Source: Natrononativus amylolyticus (lineage in GTDB: Archaea; Halobacteriota; Halobacteria; Halobacteriales; Natrialbaceae). Taken from it: a stretch of DNA of 64,000 nt. Location: assembly GCF_024362525.1 (NCBI RefSeq), contig NZ_CP101459.1, positions 248,001 through 312,000 of the forward strand. Direction: 5' to 3'. Of the stretch, positions 17,369-26,233 are shown in pieces. The notes under the pieces are model-generated. The model saw only the letters and a program-made list of their open reading frames with translations, did not search any database and was not told the origin of the DNA. The position numbers were made by a program, and so were the translations under genes. Position 1 is the stretch's first letter. The number at the start of each line of letters is the position of its first letter.

Positions 17369-18514
17369 TCAGGCGAACCGCTCCGGTGCGAACGGCTCGA
17401 GGCCGCTCGAGGGAGCCTCGCCCCGGACGAGTTCCGCGATCAGTTTGCCGCTGTACGGCCCGAGCGTGAGCCCCGTCGGGCCGTGGCCGGTCGCGAGATA
17501 CGCGCCCTCGATCCCCGGAACGGCCCCGAGTATCGGGAGGCCGTCGGGCGAGGCCGGCCGGAGCCCGACGCGAACCTCGCGCAGTTCCGCGTCCCCGAGG
17601 GCGGGGATCAGGCGAAGTGCCTCCTCGAGCACCTCGCGAACGCCGGCGGCGGTCGTCCGCGAGGCGTACCCGCTCCCCGACTCGCGGGTCGCCCCGACGG
17701 CCACGCGCCCGTCCGACCAGGGGACGACGTAGTGGCCGCGAAACCCCTTCACGATCGGCCACTCGCCGGTCGGCAGCTCCGGGTGGCGGAGGTGCGCGAT
17801 CTGTCCGCGCTGGGGTTCGACGGGAATCTCGACGTCCAGCCGGTCGGCGAACGCGGGCGACCATGCGCCGCCCGTAACGACCACCCGGTCGGCCCCGATC
17901 GTCCGCCCGTCTGCCAGTTCGACGGCGCGAACCGAGCCGTTCGCGACCGTGAGGTCGGCGACGTCCCCGTTCTCGACGTCCAGGCCGGCGTCCTCGGCTG
18001 CACGACGAGTGGCGTCCGCGAACCGACGGCCGTCGATCCGGGCGGCGTCGGCGTAGTGAAACGCCCGCCTGACCGGCGCCAGTCCCGGGAGTCGGGCGGA
18101 CGCCGCCGGGGGCTCGAGCGACTCGACGCTTCCCGGCGCCGGGTTGGCCAGTCGCCGCTTGCGCTCGTCGATCCGCTCGAGGGAGTTCGAGAGCGGGGCG
18201 GTTTCGTCCTCGTCGACCGCAACGGCGAGCAGTCCGGGCCGTGAGAAACTCGTCTCCCGCTCACCCGCCGCTTCCAGTCGAGCGACGAGCGTCGGATAGT
18301 ACTCGAAGGCGTCGACCGCGAGGCCGAACCACGGGCCGGACGCGGTTCGGCTGCTCGTCGCCGGAGAGACGATTCCCGCGCCGGCGTCGGTGGCTCTTCC
18401 CTCGTCGTCCCGGTCGACCAGAAGCGTCTCCACGCCGTCACGAACGAGGTGGTAAGCCGCCGACGCGCCGACGATTCCGCCGCCGACCACGACGGCTTCG
18501 TATGCGTCGTTCAT
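17369..18514 (-). CDS. FAD-dependent amine/D-amino-acid oxidoreductase (DAO family)
   Basis: A 381-residue flavoprotein of the DAO family, which includes glycine oxidase, sarcosine oxidase and D-amino-acid dehydrogenase. The N-terminal FAD motif is VVVGGGIVGASAAYHL followed by the acidic end of strand 2 (LLVDRD). The C-terminal GLRPASPDGLPILGAVPG and YLATGHGPTGLTLGP close the FAD site. ATG 18514 was preferred over the GTG one codon upstream; a TATA-like box at 18541-18550 fits leaderless expression. It probably deaminates a small amino acid or amine to an imine and keto acid. It is convergent with ggt. Confidence 0.9.
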   Translation of the reverse strand: MNDAYEAVVVGGGIVGASAAYHLVRDGVETLLVDRDDEGRATDAGAGIVSPATSSRTASGPWFGLAVDAFEYYPTLVARLEAAGERETSFSRPGLLAVAVDEDETAPLSNSLERIDERKRRLANPAPGSVESLEPPAASARLPGLAPVRRAFHYADAARIDGRRFADATRRAAEDAGLDVENGDVADLTVANGSVRAVELADGRTIGADRVVVTGGAWSPAFADRLDVEIPVEPQRGQIAHLRHPELPTGEWPIVKGFRGHYVVPWSDGRVAVGATRESGSGYASRTTAAGVREVLEEALRLIPALGDAELREVRVGLRPASPDGLPILGAVPGIEGAYLATGHGPTGLTLGPYSGKLIAELVRGEAPSSGLEPFAPERFA

Positions 18515-18517
18515 CAC

Positions 18518-18954
18518 CGATCGTTGAGGGTATACGATGGTAATACTTTGCCCGGTCGCAGCCGTCGCTGCCGGGTTCGTTCGGTACGAACGGGTACCGT
18601 CTGCACCGACGGTTTCACGACGACACTGCGCCGTCGTGATCTCGAGACAGGCGTTTCAAAATCGGTATACGTCGAGAGAAGAATGTGGTAACCGCGCACG
18701 ATTCGAGCGACGATCGACGGAACCCCTCGTCGCGTTCGCTGGATCGAGGCGGCTGCACGACACCAATCCGGTAGTGATACGACGCGGTTTTTGAAATTGG
18801 CTCCGAATACCGGTCACGCTGTTCGAGCAACGTGAGAACGTCTATTATCTCGAAACCGGTGTCCGATCGGTCCCCGATCGGTCTTGCGTCTAGATATCAA
18901 TTCACTCGCGGCGAATTATATCGCTGAGGTGGTGGCTTCTGGTACGTGTCAGCC
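18518..18954. other. Intergenic stretch with short repeats, no gene seen
   Basis: These 437 bases hold the promoter of the FAD oxidoreductase near 18541-18550, a CGTTCG/CGAACG inverted repeat at 18578-18592, and a tandem duplication of CCGATCGGTC at 18863-18872 and 18874-18883. The segment 18884-18940 is AT-richer than its surroundings. No reading frame looks real. Confidence 0.55.
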
Positions 18955-20031
18955 TCACGACGGCGGTCCGTCCACGGCCCCGTCCGGCGACACGCCCGTC
19001 ACTCGCTCGAGGCCGCCGAACGTGACCGCGGTGAACGAGGCCTCAGCGGTCTCGCCGGGCTCGAGGACGTTCATCACGTCCTCGTCGTCGGGTGTTGCCA
19101 CCGGGTGGGACGTCGTCGGCTCGAGGCCGACGTTGTAGTTGCGGTTGAACCACGGCGACTTGTGGTAGCCGCCGAAGGGTTGCCAGTACCAGAGACACTC
19201 GAACGGATCGAGCGGAAAGTGCAGGCCGAACCCGAGATCGAGATCGGGGTTGGTGAGCGCGTACCAGCCCTCAGCCATGTCGATCGCGAACGACTGGTCG
19301 TGAATCGTCTCCTCACGTGCGGGAATCTCGCGGAGGTCTACGGTTTCGCCGTCGCGTCCCGGCGAGTGGGGCCACTCGTAGGTCGCCTCGTCGGCAAGCC
19401 GACCGTTCGGAAAGTCGTCGCCGTAGGGCGGGTTGTAGCCGGTGGCCTCGGGGAGGTCGAGCCTCGCGACGGGCGACAGCAGGGGTTCGCCAAGGGTGAT
19501 GTGGTGTTGCCAGACGTACTCGAGGGCCACCCCACCCTCGTTGGTCACCGACTCGTCGATGTGCAGGCGGGACTCGCCCGCCCGGAGGGTCAACTCCCGT
19601 TCCACGGAAAACGGGTAACGGACGAGATCGACGGTCAGCCGGAGCGTCGCGGCCTCGCCGTCGTCGCGGGCGACAGACGCCTCCCACGGGAGGAGCGCGC
19701 TCTCGCCGTGGAGGCCGTAAGAACTCCCCTCGACCTCGAGGCCGGTGCCGGCGATCGGCAGGTTCGTCTGCCAGCCGCCGGGGTAGTGTTCGTTCCAGAC
19801 GGTCTCCGTCGAGGGCACGTAGCGATCCCGCGGCGCCGTCCACTCGTGGGGCGCCCGCCAGAGGACGTCGACGTCCGTGCGTTTGTCTCTGAACTCGACG
19901 AGATCCCCGCCCTTGCCCGTCAGCACGACGACCCGGAGCGCCTCGTTCTCGAGGATCGCCGCCTCGATCCCCTTGTACGTGAACTCGGTGGAGAGTCGCG
20001 GCCCCGGCCCGGTCCGGTGGTCTGGGGTCAT
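18955..20031 (-). CDS. Aldose 1-epimerase-like (mutarotase fold, DUF4432-like) protein
   Basis: A 358-residue protein with the galactose-mutarotase-like beta-sandwich. The opening ALRVVVLTGKGGDLVEFRDK, then LWRAPHEW, GLHGESALLPWE and ESRLHIDESVTNEG, match the pattern of aldose 1-epimerases and the related DUF4432 proteins. It may convert sugar anomers or simply bind a sugar. Its start overlaps the stop of the ceramidase-like gene by four bases (ATGA). It is the last gene of a five-gene minus-strand group beginning at 25012. There is no signal peptide, so it is cytoplasmic. Confidence 0.8.
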   Translation of the reverse strand: MTPDHRTGPGPRLSTEFTYKGIEAAILENEALRVVVLTGKGGDLVEFRDKRTDVDVLWRAPHEWTAPRDRYVPSTETVWNEHYPGGWQTNLPIAGTGLEVEGSSYGLHGESALLPWEASVARDDGEAATLRLTVDLVRYPFSVERELTLRAGESRLHIDESVTNEGGVALEYVWQHHITLGEPLLSPVARLDLPEATGYNPPYGDDFPNGRLADEATYEWPHSPGRDGETVDLREIPAREETIHDQSFAIDMAEGWYALTNPDLDLGFGLHFPLDPFECLWYWQPFGGYHKSPWFNRNYNVGLEPTTSHPVATPDDEDVMNVLEPGETAEASFTAVTFGGLERVTGVSPDGAVDGPPS

Positions 20032-21317
20032 GGCTCCCTCCGTCGGGCGCCGGCCCGCTCGGCCACCGCGACTGCCTTCGTGAGAATCCGGTCTTCAGTC
20101 GTCGGGGCGTACAGCCCGTCCTCGAACGACTGCCAGGATTCGTAGCCACCTTCGGCGAGGATGCGCCGCGTCGGGAGATAGCCCGTGTTGTTGGCGTAGC
20201 CCGCTACCCACAGCGGCGCCGCCAGGGTCTCCTTCAGCCGTAACGAGAAGTCGGCGACGACCTCGCCCGAGAGCGAGAGCAGGGTGAGGTCGGTGCCGAA
20301 GCCGACCGCCTGGATCGGGTACGGGCGGTGGTCCGTGACTTCAGTGCCGACCGTTTCTCCGTCATTTCCGTCGCTGCCGTCGTCCACGGGGTTCTCGACG
20401 TCGAGGGCCACGTTGCCGGCCACGAGCCGAAGCGGTCCGCGAACCGGCCGCGGCTCGGTCACGAGCGCTCGCTCGACGGCGGTGGCCGCCGTCTCCGCGT
20501 GCTGTTTGACGAGCGCTCGAGTCCCCTGCGGGTACGCCTTCTGGTCGCCGGCGCAGCCGATGACGAAGACCGCCGTCGCCTCCGGGTAGAACTCCTCGAG
20601 GGCCGCCATCGCGTACCCCGGCCAGTCGCCGTTGACCTCGTTGCAGTAGGACATCCCGACGGTCGGGTGGCAGGCGTAGCCGAACAGGATCGCCTTCGTC
20701 GTCCCGTCGGCGGTTTCGGCGACGAGCACCGGGAGGTCGTGGTCGACGGGGCCGTCGGCGGTCGGCGAGAAGCCGATCCCCTCCTCGGACGGTCGCCGGC
20801 GGTTCATCGCGATGGCACACCGCGCGCGGTAGTGAGCCAGCGACGCGGGCTCGAGGTCGTCGAGTGCGTCGCCGATCACCGAGAGCAGCGTCTCGTCGAC
20901 GAACTCGCGGTAGGAAGCGACGAGGTCGTCGTCCCGGTCGTAGTCCTCCTCGAGACCCTCCCGGAGGACGTCGTAGTCCGGCCCGTAGTGGGTGTGACTC
21001 GGGGTGATGACGAGCGCCTCGGGCTCGAGGTCCCACCGCTTCGCACACTCCGCCTCGAGGAACTCGCGCTGGCTCTCGAAGACGAACAGCAGTTCGAACG
21101 AGAGGAAGACCATCCGTCGCCCCCGTCGATCCTCGAACGCCACCGCGCGGGCGTAGATGTCGTGTTCGACGCCGTCCATGTGGCCGTCGCGGGCGCCGAA
21201 GCCGATGAGCCGGTGGTCGGCGTCGGCCTCGGGGGTGATCGGCGCCGTCGCGGTTCCGATCCGCCACTCGAGGCCGGCGCCGTCGGCTGTCTCTCCGCGT
21301 GTTCGGTCGTTCGCCAT
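20028..21317 (-). CDS. Neutral-ceramidase-like amidohydrolase
   Basis: A 429-residue protein resembling the N-terminal domain of neutral/alkaline ceramidase. The family pattern is GTATAPITPEAD at the start, the zinc motif PSHTHYGP, and the FGYACHPTVGMSYCNEVNGDWPGYA segment that holds another ligand. Real neutral ceramidases are longer and exported; this one has no signal peptide and lacks the C-terminal immunoglobulin-like domain. Archaea have no ceramides, so it more likely cleaves another N-acyl compound, for example an N-acylated amino sugar. It overlaps the mutarotase-like gene. The protein at 60852-62225 is a second member. Confidence 0.82.
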   Translation of the reverse strand: MANDRTRGETADGAGLEWRIGTATAPITPEADADHRLIGFGARDGHMDGVEHDIYARAVAFEDRRGRRMVFLSFELLFVFESQREFLEAECAKRWDLEPEALVITPSHTHYGPDYDVLREGLEEDYDRDDDLVASYREFVDETLLSVIGDALDDLEPASLAHYRARCAIAMNRRRPSEEGIGFSPTADGPVDHDLPVLVAETADGTTKAILFGYACHPTVGMSYCNEVNGDWPGYAMAALEEFYPEATAVFVIGCAGDQKAYPQGTRALVKQHAETAATAVERALVTEPRPVRGPLRLVAGNVALDVENPVDDGSDGNDGETVGTEVTDHRPYPIQAVGFGTDLTLLSLSGEVVADFSLRLKETLAAPLWVAGYANNTGYLPTRRILAEGGYESWQSFEDGLYAPTTEDRILTKAVAVAERAGARRREP

Positions 21318-21386
21318 GGGTAGCCGTCCGTCGTGCGCCTCGAGTAATAAACCTACCCGATGCGGTACGGCCGGTTTCGCCCGCCG

Positions 21387-22727
21387 TCAGTCGTTCTCGC
21401 CGGTCCGCTGGCGCAGCGTCGCGCCGACCGGCTCGCCCTCGAGCCTGTCGGTCACGTCGTCGCTCTCGAGGGCGTCGGCGACAACCTCGAGCGACTCGCG
21501 GTAGGCATCGAGGACGAACGCGACGTCCTCGTCGGTGTGGCTGTACGTCGGGATGTGACTGCCGGTGTAGAGCACGCCGCGCTTGTGGGCCTCCTGCATG
21601 AAGAGGCTCCGAACGGCCTGGTCGTGGTCGCCCTCCTCGTCGTGGAACTGGATCGCAAAGCGCGGCGGAAGCCCCGTCGCTCGAGTCCGGTCCTCGAGTC
21701 CCACCTCGGTCGCGAGCTCGTTGTACCCCTCGAGGAGCGAGTCGCCGATCCGGAAGATGTGTTCGTGGACGTCCTCCTCCCGCTGGACGGTGATCGCCGC
21801 CTTCGCCGCGGCGAGCGAGGCTGCGTCGCCGGCGTAGGTCATCGAGTAGAAGAAGTCGTCGCGGTCGATCGTCTCCATGTACTCGCGCTTTCCGGCGAGC
21901 GCCGAGATGGGGAACCCGTTGGCCATCGCCTTCGCGAAGCAGGCGAGGTCGGGGGTGACGCCGTAGTACTCCTGTGCGCCACCGATGGCGAATCGGAAGC
22001 CGGTCAACACTTCGTCGAACACCAGCAGGGCTCCCTCGCGCTCCGCGAGTTCCTGCAGGCGCTCGAGGAAGTCGTCCGCCGGGTCCTCGAGGTTTACCGG
22101 CGTCGTCACGATCGCCGCGACGTTATCGGGGTGCGCTTCGAAGATCCGCTCGACACTCTCGATGTCGTTGTACTCGAATGCGACGGTGTTGTCGCCGATG
22201 CCATCCGGAATACCGGCGTCGAGCCCTTCGTTGGCGCTCGTCCAGACGTCGGGCCAGCCGTGGTAGCCCTGGGTCGCGATCACGTCCCGGCCGGTGTGTG
22301 CCCGCGCCACCTTCGCGGCGAGGGCGGTCACGTCGTTGCCGCTCTTGGCGAACTTCACCATCTCCGCACAGGGGACGACCTCGGTGAGGAGTTCAGCCAC
22401 CTCGACGTGGAGCGGGTGCTCCATCGTGTACATCGTCCCGTCATCGAGCTGCGCTTTGACCGCGTCGGTCACGGCGGGGTAGTTGTGACCGAGGAGCACC
22501 GGTCCCAGCGCCGCGTTGCAGTCGACGTACTCGTTGCCGTCGGCGTCCCACAGGCGGCTCCCGTCCGCGCGGGCGATGTGCGTCGGCGAGACGCCCTGGA
22601 CGAACTGCGTCGGCGCTTTGCTCCCAGTCTGGGTCGCCCCCGGGACGACCCGCGCCGCCCGATCCACTAGCTTTCGTGACTCCTGTACCGACCGGTCGCT
22701 CGCGGCCGATTGCGAACCCTTGGACAT
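21387..22727 (-). CDS. Class-III aminotransferase, glutamate-1-semialdehyde-mutase-like
   Basis: A 446-residue fold-type I PLP enzyme of aminotransferase class III. The PLP-binding aspartate is Asp238 (LLVFDEVLTGFRF) and the Schiff-base lysine is Lys266 (ACFAKAMANGFP). The family is often labelled HemL, but the context has no tetrapyrrole genes. The protein sits between a DegT aminotransferase and a ceramidase-like hydrolase, so a sugar- or amino-acid-specific transaminase or aminomutase is more likely. It belongs to the minus-strand group 25012-18955 with gaps of 69-101 bases on either side. Confidence 0.88.
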   Translation of the reverse strand: MSKGSQSAASDRSVQESRKLVDRAARVVPGATQTGSKAPTQFVQGVSPTHIARADGSRLWDADGNEYVDCNAALGPVLLGHNYPAVTDAVKAQLDDGTMYTMEHPLHVEVAELLTEVVPCAEMVKFAKSGNDVTALAAKVARAHTGRDVIATQGYHGWPDVWTSANEGLDAGIPDGIGDNTVAFEYNDIESVERIFEAHPDNVAAIVTTPVNLEDPADDFLERLQELAEREGALLVFDEVLTGFRFAIGGAQEYYGVTPDLACFAKAMANGFPISALAGKREYMETIDRDDFFYSMTYAGDAASLAAAKAAITVQREEDVHEHIFRIGDSLLEGYNELATEVGLEDRTRATGLPPRFAIQFHDEEGDHDQAVRSLFMQEAHKRGVLYTGSHIPTYSHTDEDVAFVLDAYRESLEVVADALESDDVTDRLEGEPVGATLRQRTGEND

Positions 22728-22828
22728 TACGAAAGAGACTCTCGCCGCGCGCTGATAAGTGCTTCGTTCACACGGAACGCAGCGTCAGACTGGTGCTCCG
22801 AGTTCGGGACCGCAGCGCTCGCCGGCTC

Positions 22829-24064
22829 TCACTCGAGCAACAGTTCGTCGACGTTCTCCTGAATCTTCCTGATCGCGCGCGGGATCGCCAGGACCGTGTC
22901 GTCCTCGGCGAGCAGCGCCGTGTGCGAGAGCCGGACGTTCGTTCGCATAATCTTCTCGACGCCGGGGAGGTGGCGGTGGCGGTTGACCGGGATGTCGGTT
23001 CCCGGCGGGACGAGCGCGCCCAGTTGCTCCCGGGAGAACGCCGGCTGCTTGTACAGCGGCAGTCCGTAGCCGGAACTCGCGGGAACGCCCTCGGCGGTGA
23101 GCGCCTCGAGGAACCGGTCCCGGGAGAGGCCGCCGAACGCCTCCGCGTCGTACCGGAAGTTGTAGACGCAGTAGCCGCGGTCGGTGATGCGGTCGTCCGC
23201 TCGCAGCGTGTGGATCCCGTCGATCGTCTCGAGTTCGGAGACCAGCAGCTCCTCGTTTCGCTGCCGGCGCTCGTTCTCCTCGGGGAGTTTCTCGAGCTGT
23301 GCACAGAGCAGCGCGCCCTGAAGTTCGGGCAGCCGGTAGTTCGAGGCGAGCATCGTGTGCTTGTACCCGGCGCCGACGGCCCGCCCGATGTTGTGGACGA
23401 GCCGCGCCTCCTCGGCGAGCACGTCGTCGTCGGTGACGACGATGCCGCCCTCGCCGGCGGGGAGGGCCTTCGACTGCTGGAACGAGAACGTCCCGAAGTC
23501 GCCGAAGGTGCCGACGCGCTCGCCCCGCCAGGCCGATCCCTGGGCGTGGGCGGCGTCCTCGATCAGGAACAGCTCGTGTTCCTCGACGATAGGCAGCAGT
23601 TCGTCCATGTCCATCGGGTACCCGCCGAAGTGGACGCCGACGATCCCGACGGTGTCCGCCGTGATCTCCTCGCGCACCGACTCGGGGTCGAGGTTGAACG
23701 TGTCGGGATCGACGTCGACGAACTTCGGGACGGCACCCATACACGCGATCGCGCTCGCGCTCGCGATGAACGTGTAGGCCGGGACGAGCACCTCGTCGCC
23801 GGGTTTCACGCCGCAGGCGCGCAGCGCGAGTTCGATCGCGACGGTGCCGTTCGAGACGGCGATCGCGTGTTCTGCGTCGTGGAACTCCGCGAACTCTTCT
23901 TCGAAGCGATCGACCCAGTCGGCGCCGTCGATGATCCGACACCACTTCTCCGACTCGAGGCTGTCGAGGACGTACTCTTTGCTCGTCTCCGTACACTGGG
24001 GCCAGCGCGGAATCTCGAGGTCGGCCGCCGCCTCGGGTCCGCCGTTGATCGCTAGGTCTGTCAT
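22829..24064 (-). CDS. DegT/DnrJ/EryC1/StrS-family sugar aminotransferase
   Basis: A 411-residue PLP enzyme of the sugar aminotransferase family. The order of motifs is SNGTVAIELALRA, VPAYTFIASASAI, IEDAAHAQGS and FSFQQSKALPAGEGG; the Schiff-base lysine is Lys199. Members usually transfer an amino group between glutamate or glutamine and a keto-sugar. Here it lies between a PIG-L deacetylase and another aminotransferase with no nucleotide-sugar genes, so it may run in the deaminating direction in amino-sugar breakdown. That direction is inference. Confidence 0.92.
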   Translation of the reverse strand: MTDLAINGGPEAAADLEIPRWPQCTETSKEYVLDSLESEKWCRIIDGADWVDRFEEEFAEFHDAEHAIAVSNGTVAIELALRACGVKPGDEVLVPAYTFIASASAIACMGAVPKFVDVDPDTFNLDPESVREEITADTVGIVGVHFGGYPMDMDELLPIVEEHELFLIEDAAHAQGSAWRGERVGTFGDFGTFSFQQSKALPAGEGGIVVTDDDVLAEEARLVHNIGRAVGAGYKHTMLASNYRLPELQGALLCAQLEKLPEENERRQRNEELLVSELETIDGIHTLRADDRITDRGYCVYNFRYDAEAFGGLSRDRFLEALTAEGVPASSGYGLPLYKQPAFSREQLGALVPPGTDIPVNRHRHLPGVEKIMRTNVRLSHTALLAEDDTVLAIPRAIRKIQENVDELLLE

Positions 24065-24169
24065 TGTCGTGTTCGACTACCTTCATCATGCGCGGTATGG
24101 TACATGAGTCCATCGGTCACGTCGATGCTGCGGTGGCCCGGGACCGACGGGCCGTCGAATCCGGGTCGT

Positions 24170-25012
24170 TCAGAACGGGAACAGCAGTTCCTCGTGCTTC
24201 GCCGTCATCGTCCCGCCGTACTCACACTCCTCGAACGCCTCGGCGTACTGCACCCGCGAGCCGCGCTCTTCCCCGTAACGCTCGATCAGGTCCTCCCGGA
24301 ACCGATCCGCGACCGCCTCGAAGTCGGGGGCGCGGGTTTCCGCGAGCCACTCTCGGCGCGCCTCGTCGCCCTCGGGCACCTCCTCGAGTACGTTCTGATT
24401 GTACGGCAGCCACTCGTACATCTGTGACTCGTGGCGGTGGATCGCGTCGAGCTTCCGTTCGATCGCGTCGTCGATGTCGACGACGACGTCCGCCTCGAAG
24501 GGGTACGGCTTCCGGAAGTCGTCCTCGAGGTAGCAGATGATCGGGTTGTACTGGAGGTGCGGCGTGTCGGGACAGATCGAAGGGACCGTGACCATGTACG
24601 CCGCGTCCTGGACGAGATCGGAGCCGTAGCGGTGGTCCGGGTGGTAGTCGTTCGGCCGGTGGGTGAGCACCAGGTCGGGTTCGTGCTCGCGGATGAGCCG
24701 GATGACCTTGTTGCGATTTTCGATCGTCGGGCGGAGCTTCCCCTCGATGATGTCGAGCGAAACGAAGTCTACACCGAGGACGTCGGCCGCCGCCCGACCC
24801 TCCGCGCGCCGGGTTCTGGTCAGTTCGAGGCCGCCGATCTCGTGGTGGCCGGCCTCGCCGTTGGTCAGGGAGACGAACGTGACGTCGTGGCCGCGGTCGG
24901 CCCACAGGCTGGCGGTGCCGCCGACTTTGATATCGCAGTCGTCGATGTGTGCGCCGATGACGAGCACAGTGAGCGGTTCGTCGGCTATCGCGTCGGGATC
25001 TGCCGTCGACAT
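24170..25012 (-). CDS. PIG-L family N-deacetylase
   Basis: A 280-residue zinc-dependent deacetylase, paralogue of 8344-9165. Motifs are GAHIDDCDIKVGG near the N-terminus (the usual Pro of HPDD is Ile here) and LTHRPNDYHPDHRYGSDLVQDAAYMVTVP. I set the start at the ATG 25012 rather than the longer frame from 25039, because a TATA-like box at 25036-25045 places transcription start next to 25012. It heads the five-gene minus-strand group. It probably removes the acetyl group from an N-acetyl sugar before the aminotransferase steps. Confidence 0.92.
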   Translation of the reverse strand: MSTADPDAIADEPLTVLVIGAHIDDCDIKVGGTASLWADRGHDVTFVSLTNGEAGHHEIGGLELTRTRRAEGRAAADVLGVDFVSLDIIEGKLRPTIENRNKVIRLIREHEPDLVLTHRPNDYHPDHRYGSDLVQDAAYMVTVPSICPDTPHLQYNPIICYLEDDFRKPYPFEADVVVDIDDAIERKLDAIHRHESQMYEWLPYNQNVLEEVPEGDEARREWLAETRAPDFEAVADRFREDLIERYGEERGSRVQYAEAFEECEYGGTMTAKHEELLFPF

Positions 25013-25035
25013 AGAAGAGACGACCACCCCCTCGA

Positions 25036-25045
25036 GCAATAACGC
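25036..25045 (-). promoter_or_regulatory. TATA-like box deciding the deacetylase start
   Basis: On the minus strand GCGTTATTGC is centred 28 bases before the ATG at 25012. The next possible start, at 25039, lies inside the box and would not be transcribed, which supports the shorter protein. Confidence 0.55.
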
Positions 25046-25140
25046 TTGCGACAGCGGTGAGTGGCGAGAGCGCAGACCCTTCAGCGTGCGAGAAATAACC
25101 TTTTCGTCGTGGGCTGAAAACGCTCAGCCGGAGAACTTAC

Positions 25141-26229
25141 ATGGCAGACGGAGTCACGGTTCACGATCCCGACCGGAGTTACGACGGCTACACGCTGTTC
25201 AACGAGACGTACGAGTACCCCGAGAAGGCCCCCGACGGGACGGGGAAGATCTACCTGATCGATATGGACGGCGAACCCGTCCACCGCTGGGAGGTCGAGA
25301 CGGCGGTCCAGTCCTACACCCGCCTCCTGCCGAACGGAAACCTCCTCTATCCGACGCGCGACCGCTCGACGATCGAGGAGGCCGGCCTTCGGGAGCTCGA
25401 CCCCGAGAGCAACGTCGTCTGGTCCTACCACTGTCGTATCGACCACGACTACCAGGTGATGGACGACGACCGCCTCCTGCTCCACACCATCACCGACAAC
25501 ATGGTGCCCGAACTCGGTACGGAGCTCAAGCGCAACCCCTACATCGTCGAAATCGACCGTGAGAAAAACCTCCACTGGGAGTGGTTCGGGGAGGACCACG
25601 TCGACGAGATGAGAGAGTTGCTCCCGGCGGAGGACTGGGCGTTCGTCGAGAATCGCATCGAGGAGGAGTACGCCTTCGACTGGGCGCACAACAACACCCT
25701 GCAGGTAATCCCCGAGAACGAAACCGCCGAGAGAGAACGCGAGGAGGGCGGTCCCGTCCGCTTCGAACCCGGGAACATCGTCTTCTCCTACCGGAGCCTC
25801 GACGTCATCGGCGTCATCGACTACCCCAGCGGGGAGATCGTCTGGGCGTGGGGACCGAGCGAACTCGACGGCCAGCACCTCCCGCACGTTCTCGAGAACG
25901 GTAACGTCCTCATCTTCGACAACGGCACCGAGCGCGGGTGGTCGCGCGTAATCGAGGTCGATCCCCTGACCGAGGAGATCGTCTGGGAGTACACCGCCTC
26001 GCCGCGAGAGGAGTTCTACGCGCCGTTCATCTCCGGCGCACAACGACTGCCGAACGGCAACACGCTAATCTGCGAGGGGACGAAGAAACACCTCTTCGAG
26101 GTGACCCCCGACGGGGAGGTCGTCTGGGACTTCGTCAGCCCGTTCACCGAAGAGGGCTCGATGGGGAACGTCTACCGCTGTCTGCGCTACTCGCCGGAGT
26201 ACGTCGAGCCGCTACTCGAGTCACACTAA
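25141..26229 (+). CDS. Arylsulfotransferase-family beta-propeller protein
   Basis: A 362-residue protein of the ASST/arylsulfotransferase family (PQQ-like six-bladed propeller). Repeats of the type LPNGNLLYPT, LENGNVLIFDNG and LPNGNTLICEG alternate with E-I-V-W strands (NVVWSYH, EIVWAWG, EIVWEYT, EVVWDF). Bacterial arylsulfate sulfotransferases are periplasmic with a signal peptide; this one starts directly at MADGVTVHDPDRSYDGYTLFN, so it is probably cytoplasmic. It may move sulfate from an aryl sulfate to another acceptor, or only bind ligands. The nearby sulfatase makes sulfate metabolism a sensible context. A TATA-like box is at 25092-25101. Confidence 0.83.
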   Translation: MADGVTVHDPDRSYDGYTLFNETYEYPEKAPDGTGKIYLIDMDGEPVHRWEVETAVQSYTRLLPNGNLLYPTRDRSTIEEAGLRELDPESNVVWSYHCRIDHDYQVMDDDRLLLHTITDNMVPELGTELKRNPYIVEIDREKNLHWEWFGEDHVDEMRELLPAEDWAFVENRIEEEYAFDWAHNNTLQVIPENETAEREREEGGPVRFEPGNIVFSYRSLDVIGVIDYPSGEIVWAWGPSELDGQHLPHVLENGNVLIFDNGTERGWSRVIEVDPLTEEIVWEYTASPREEFYAPFISGAQRLPNGNTLICEGTKKHLFEVTPDGEVVWDFVSPFTEEGSMGNVYRCLRYSPEYVEPLLESH

Positions 26230-26233
26230 CGGC

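Noticed and set aside
21387-22727. Annotation as HemL (glutamate-1-semialdehyde aminomutase of haem synthesis)
   Set aside because: The sequence is in the same family, but the neighbourhood holds no tetrapyrrole gene and all adjacent genes are sugar- or amide-related, so a specific hemL label is not justified.
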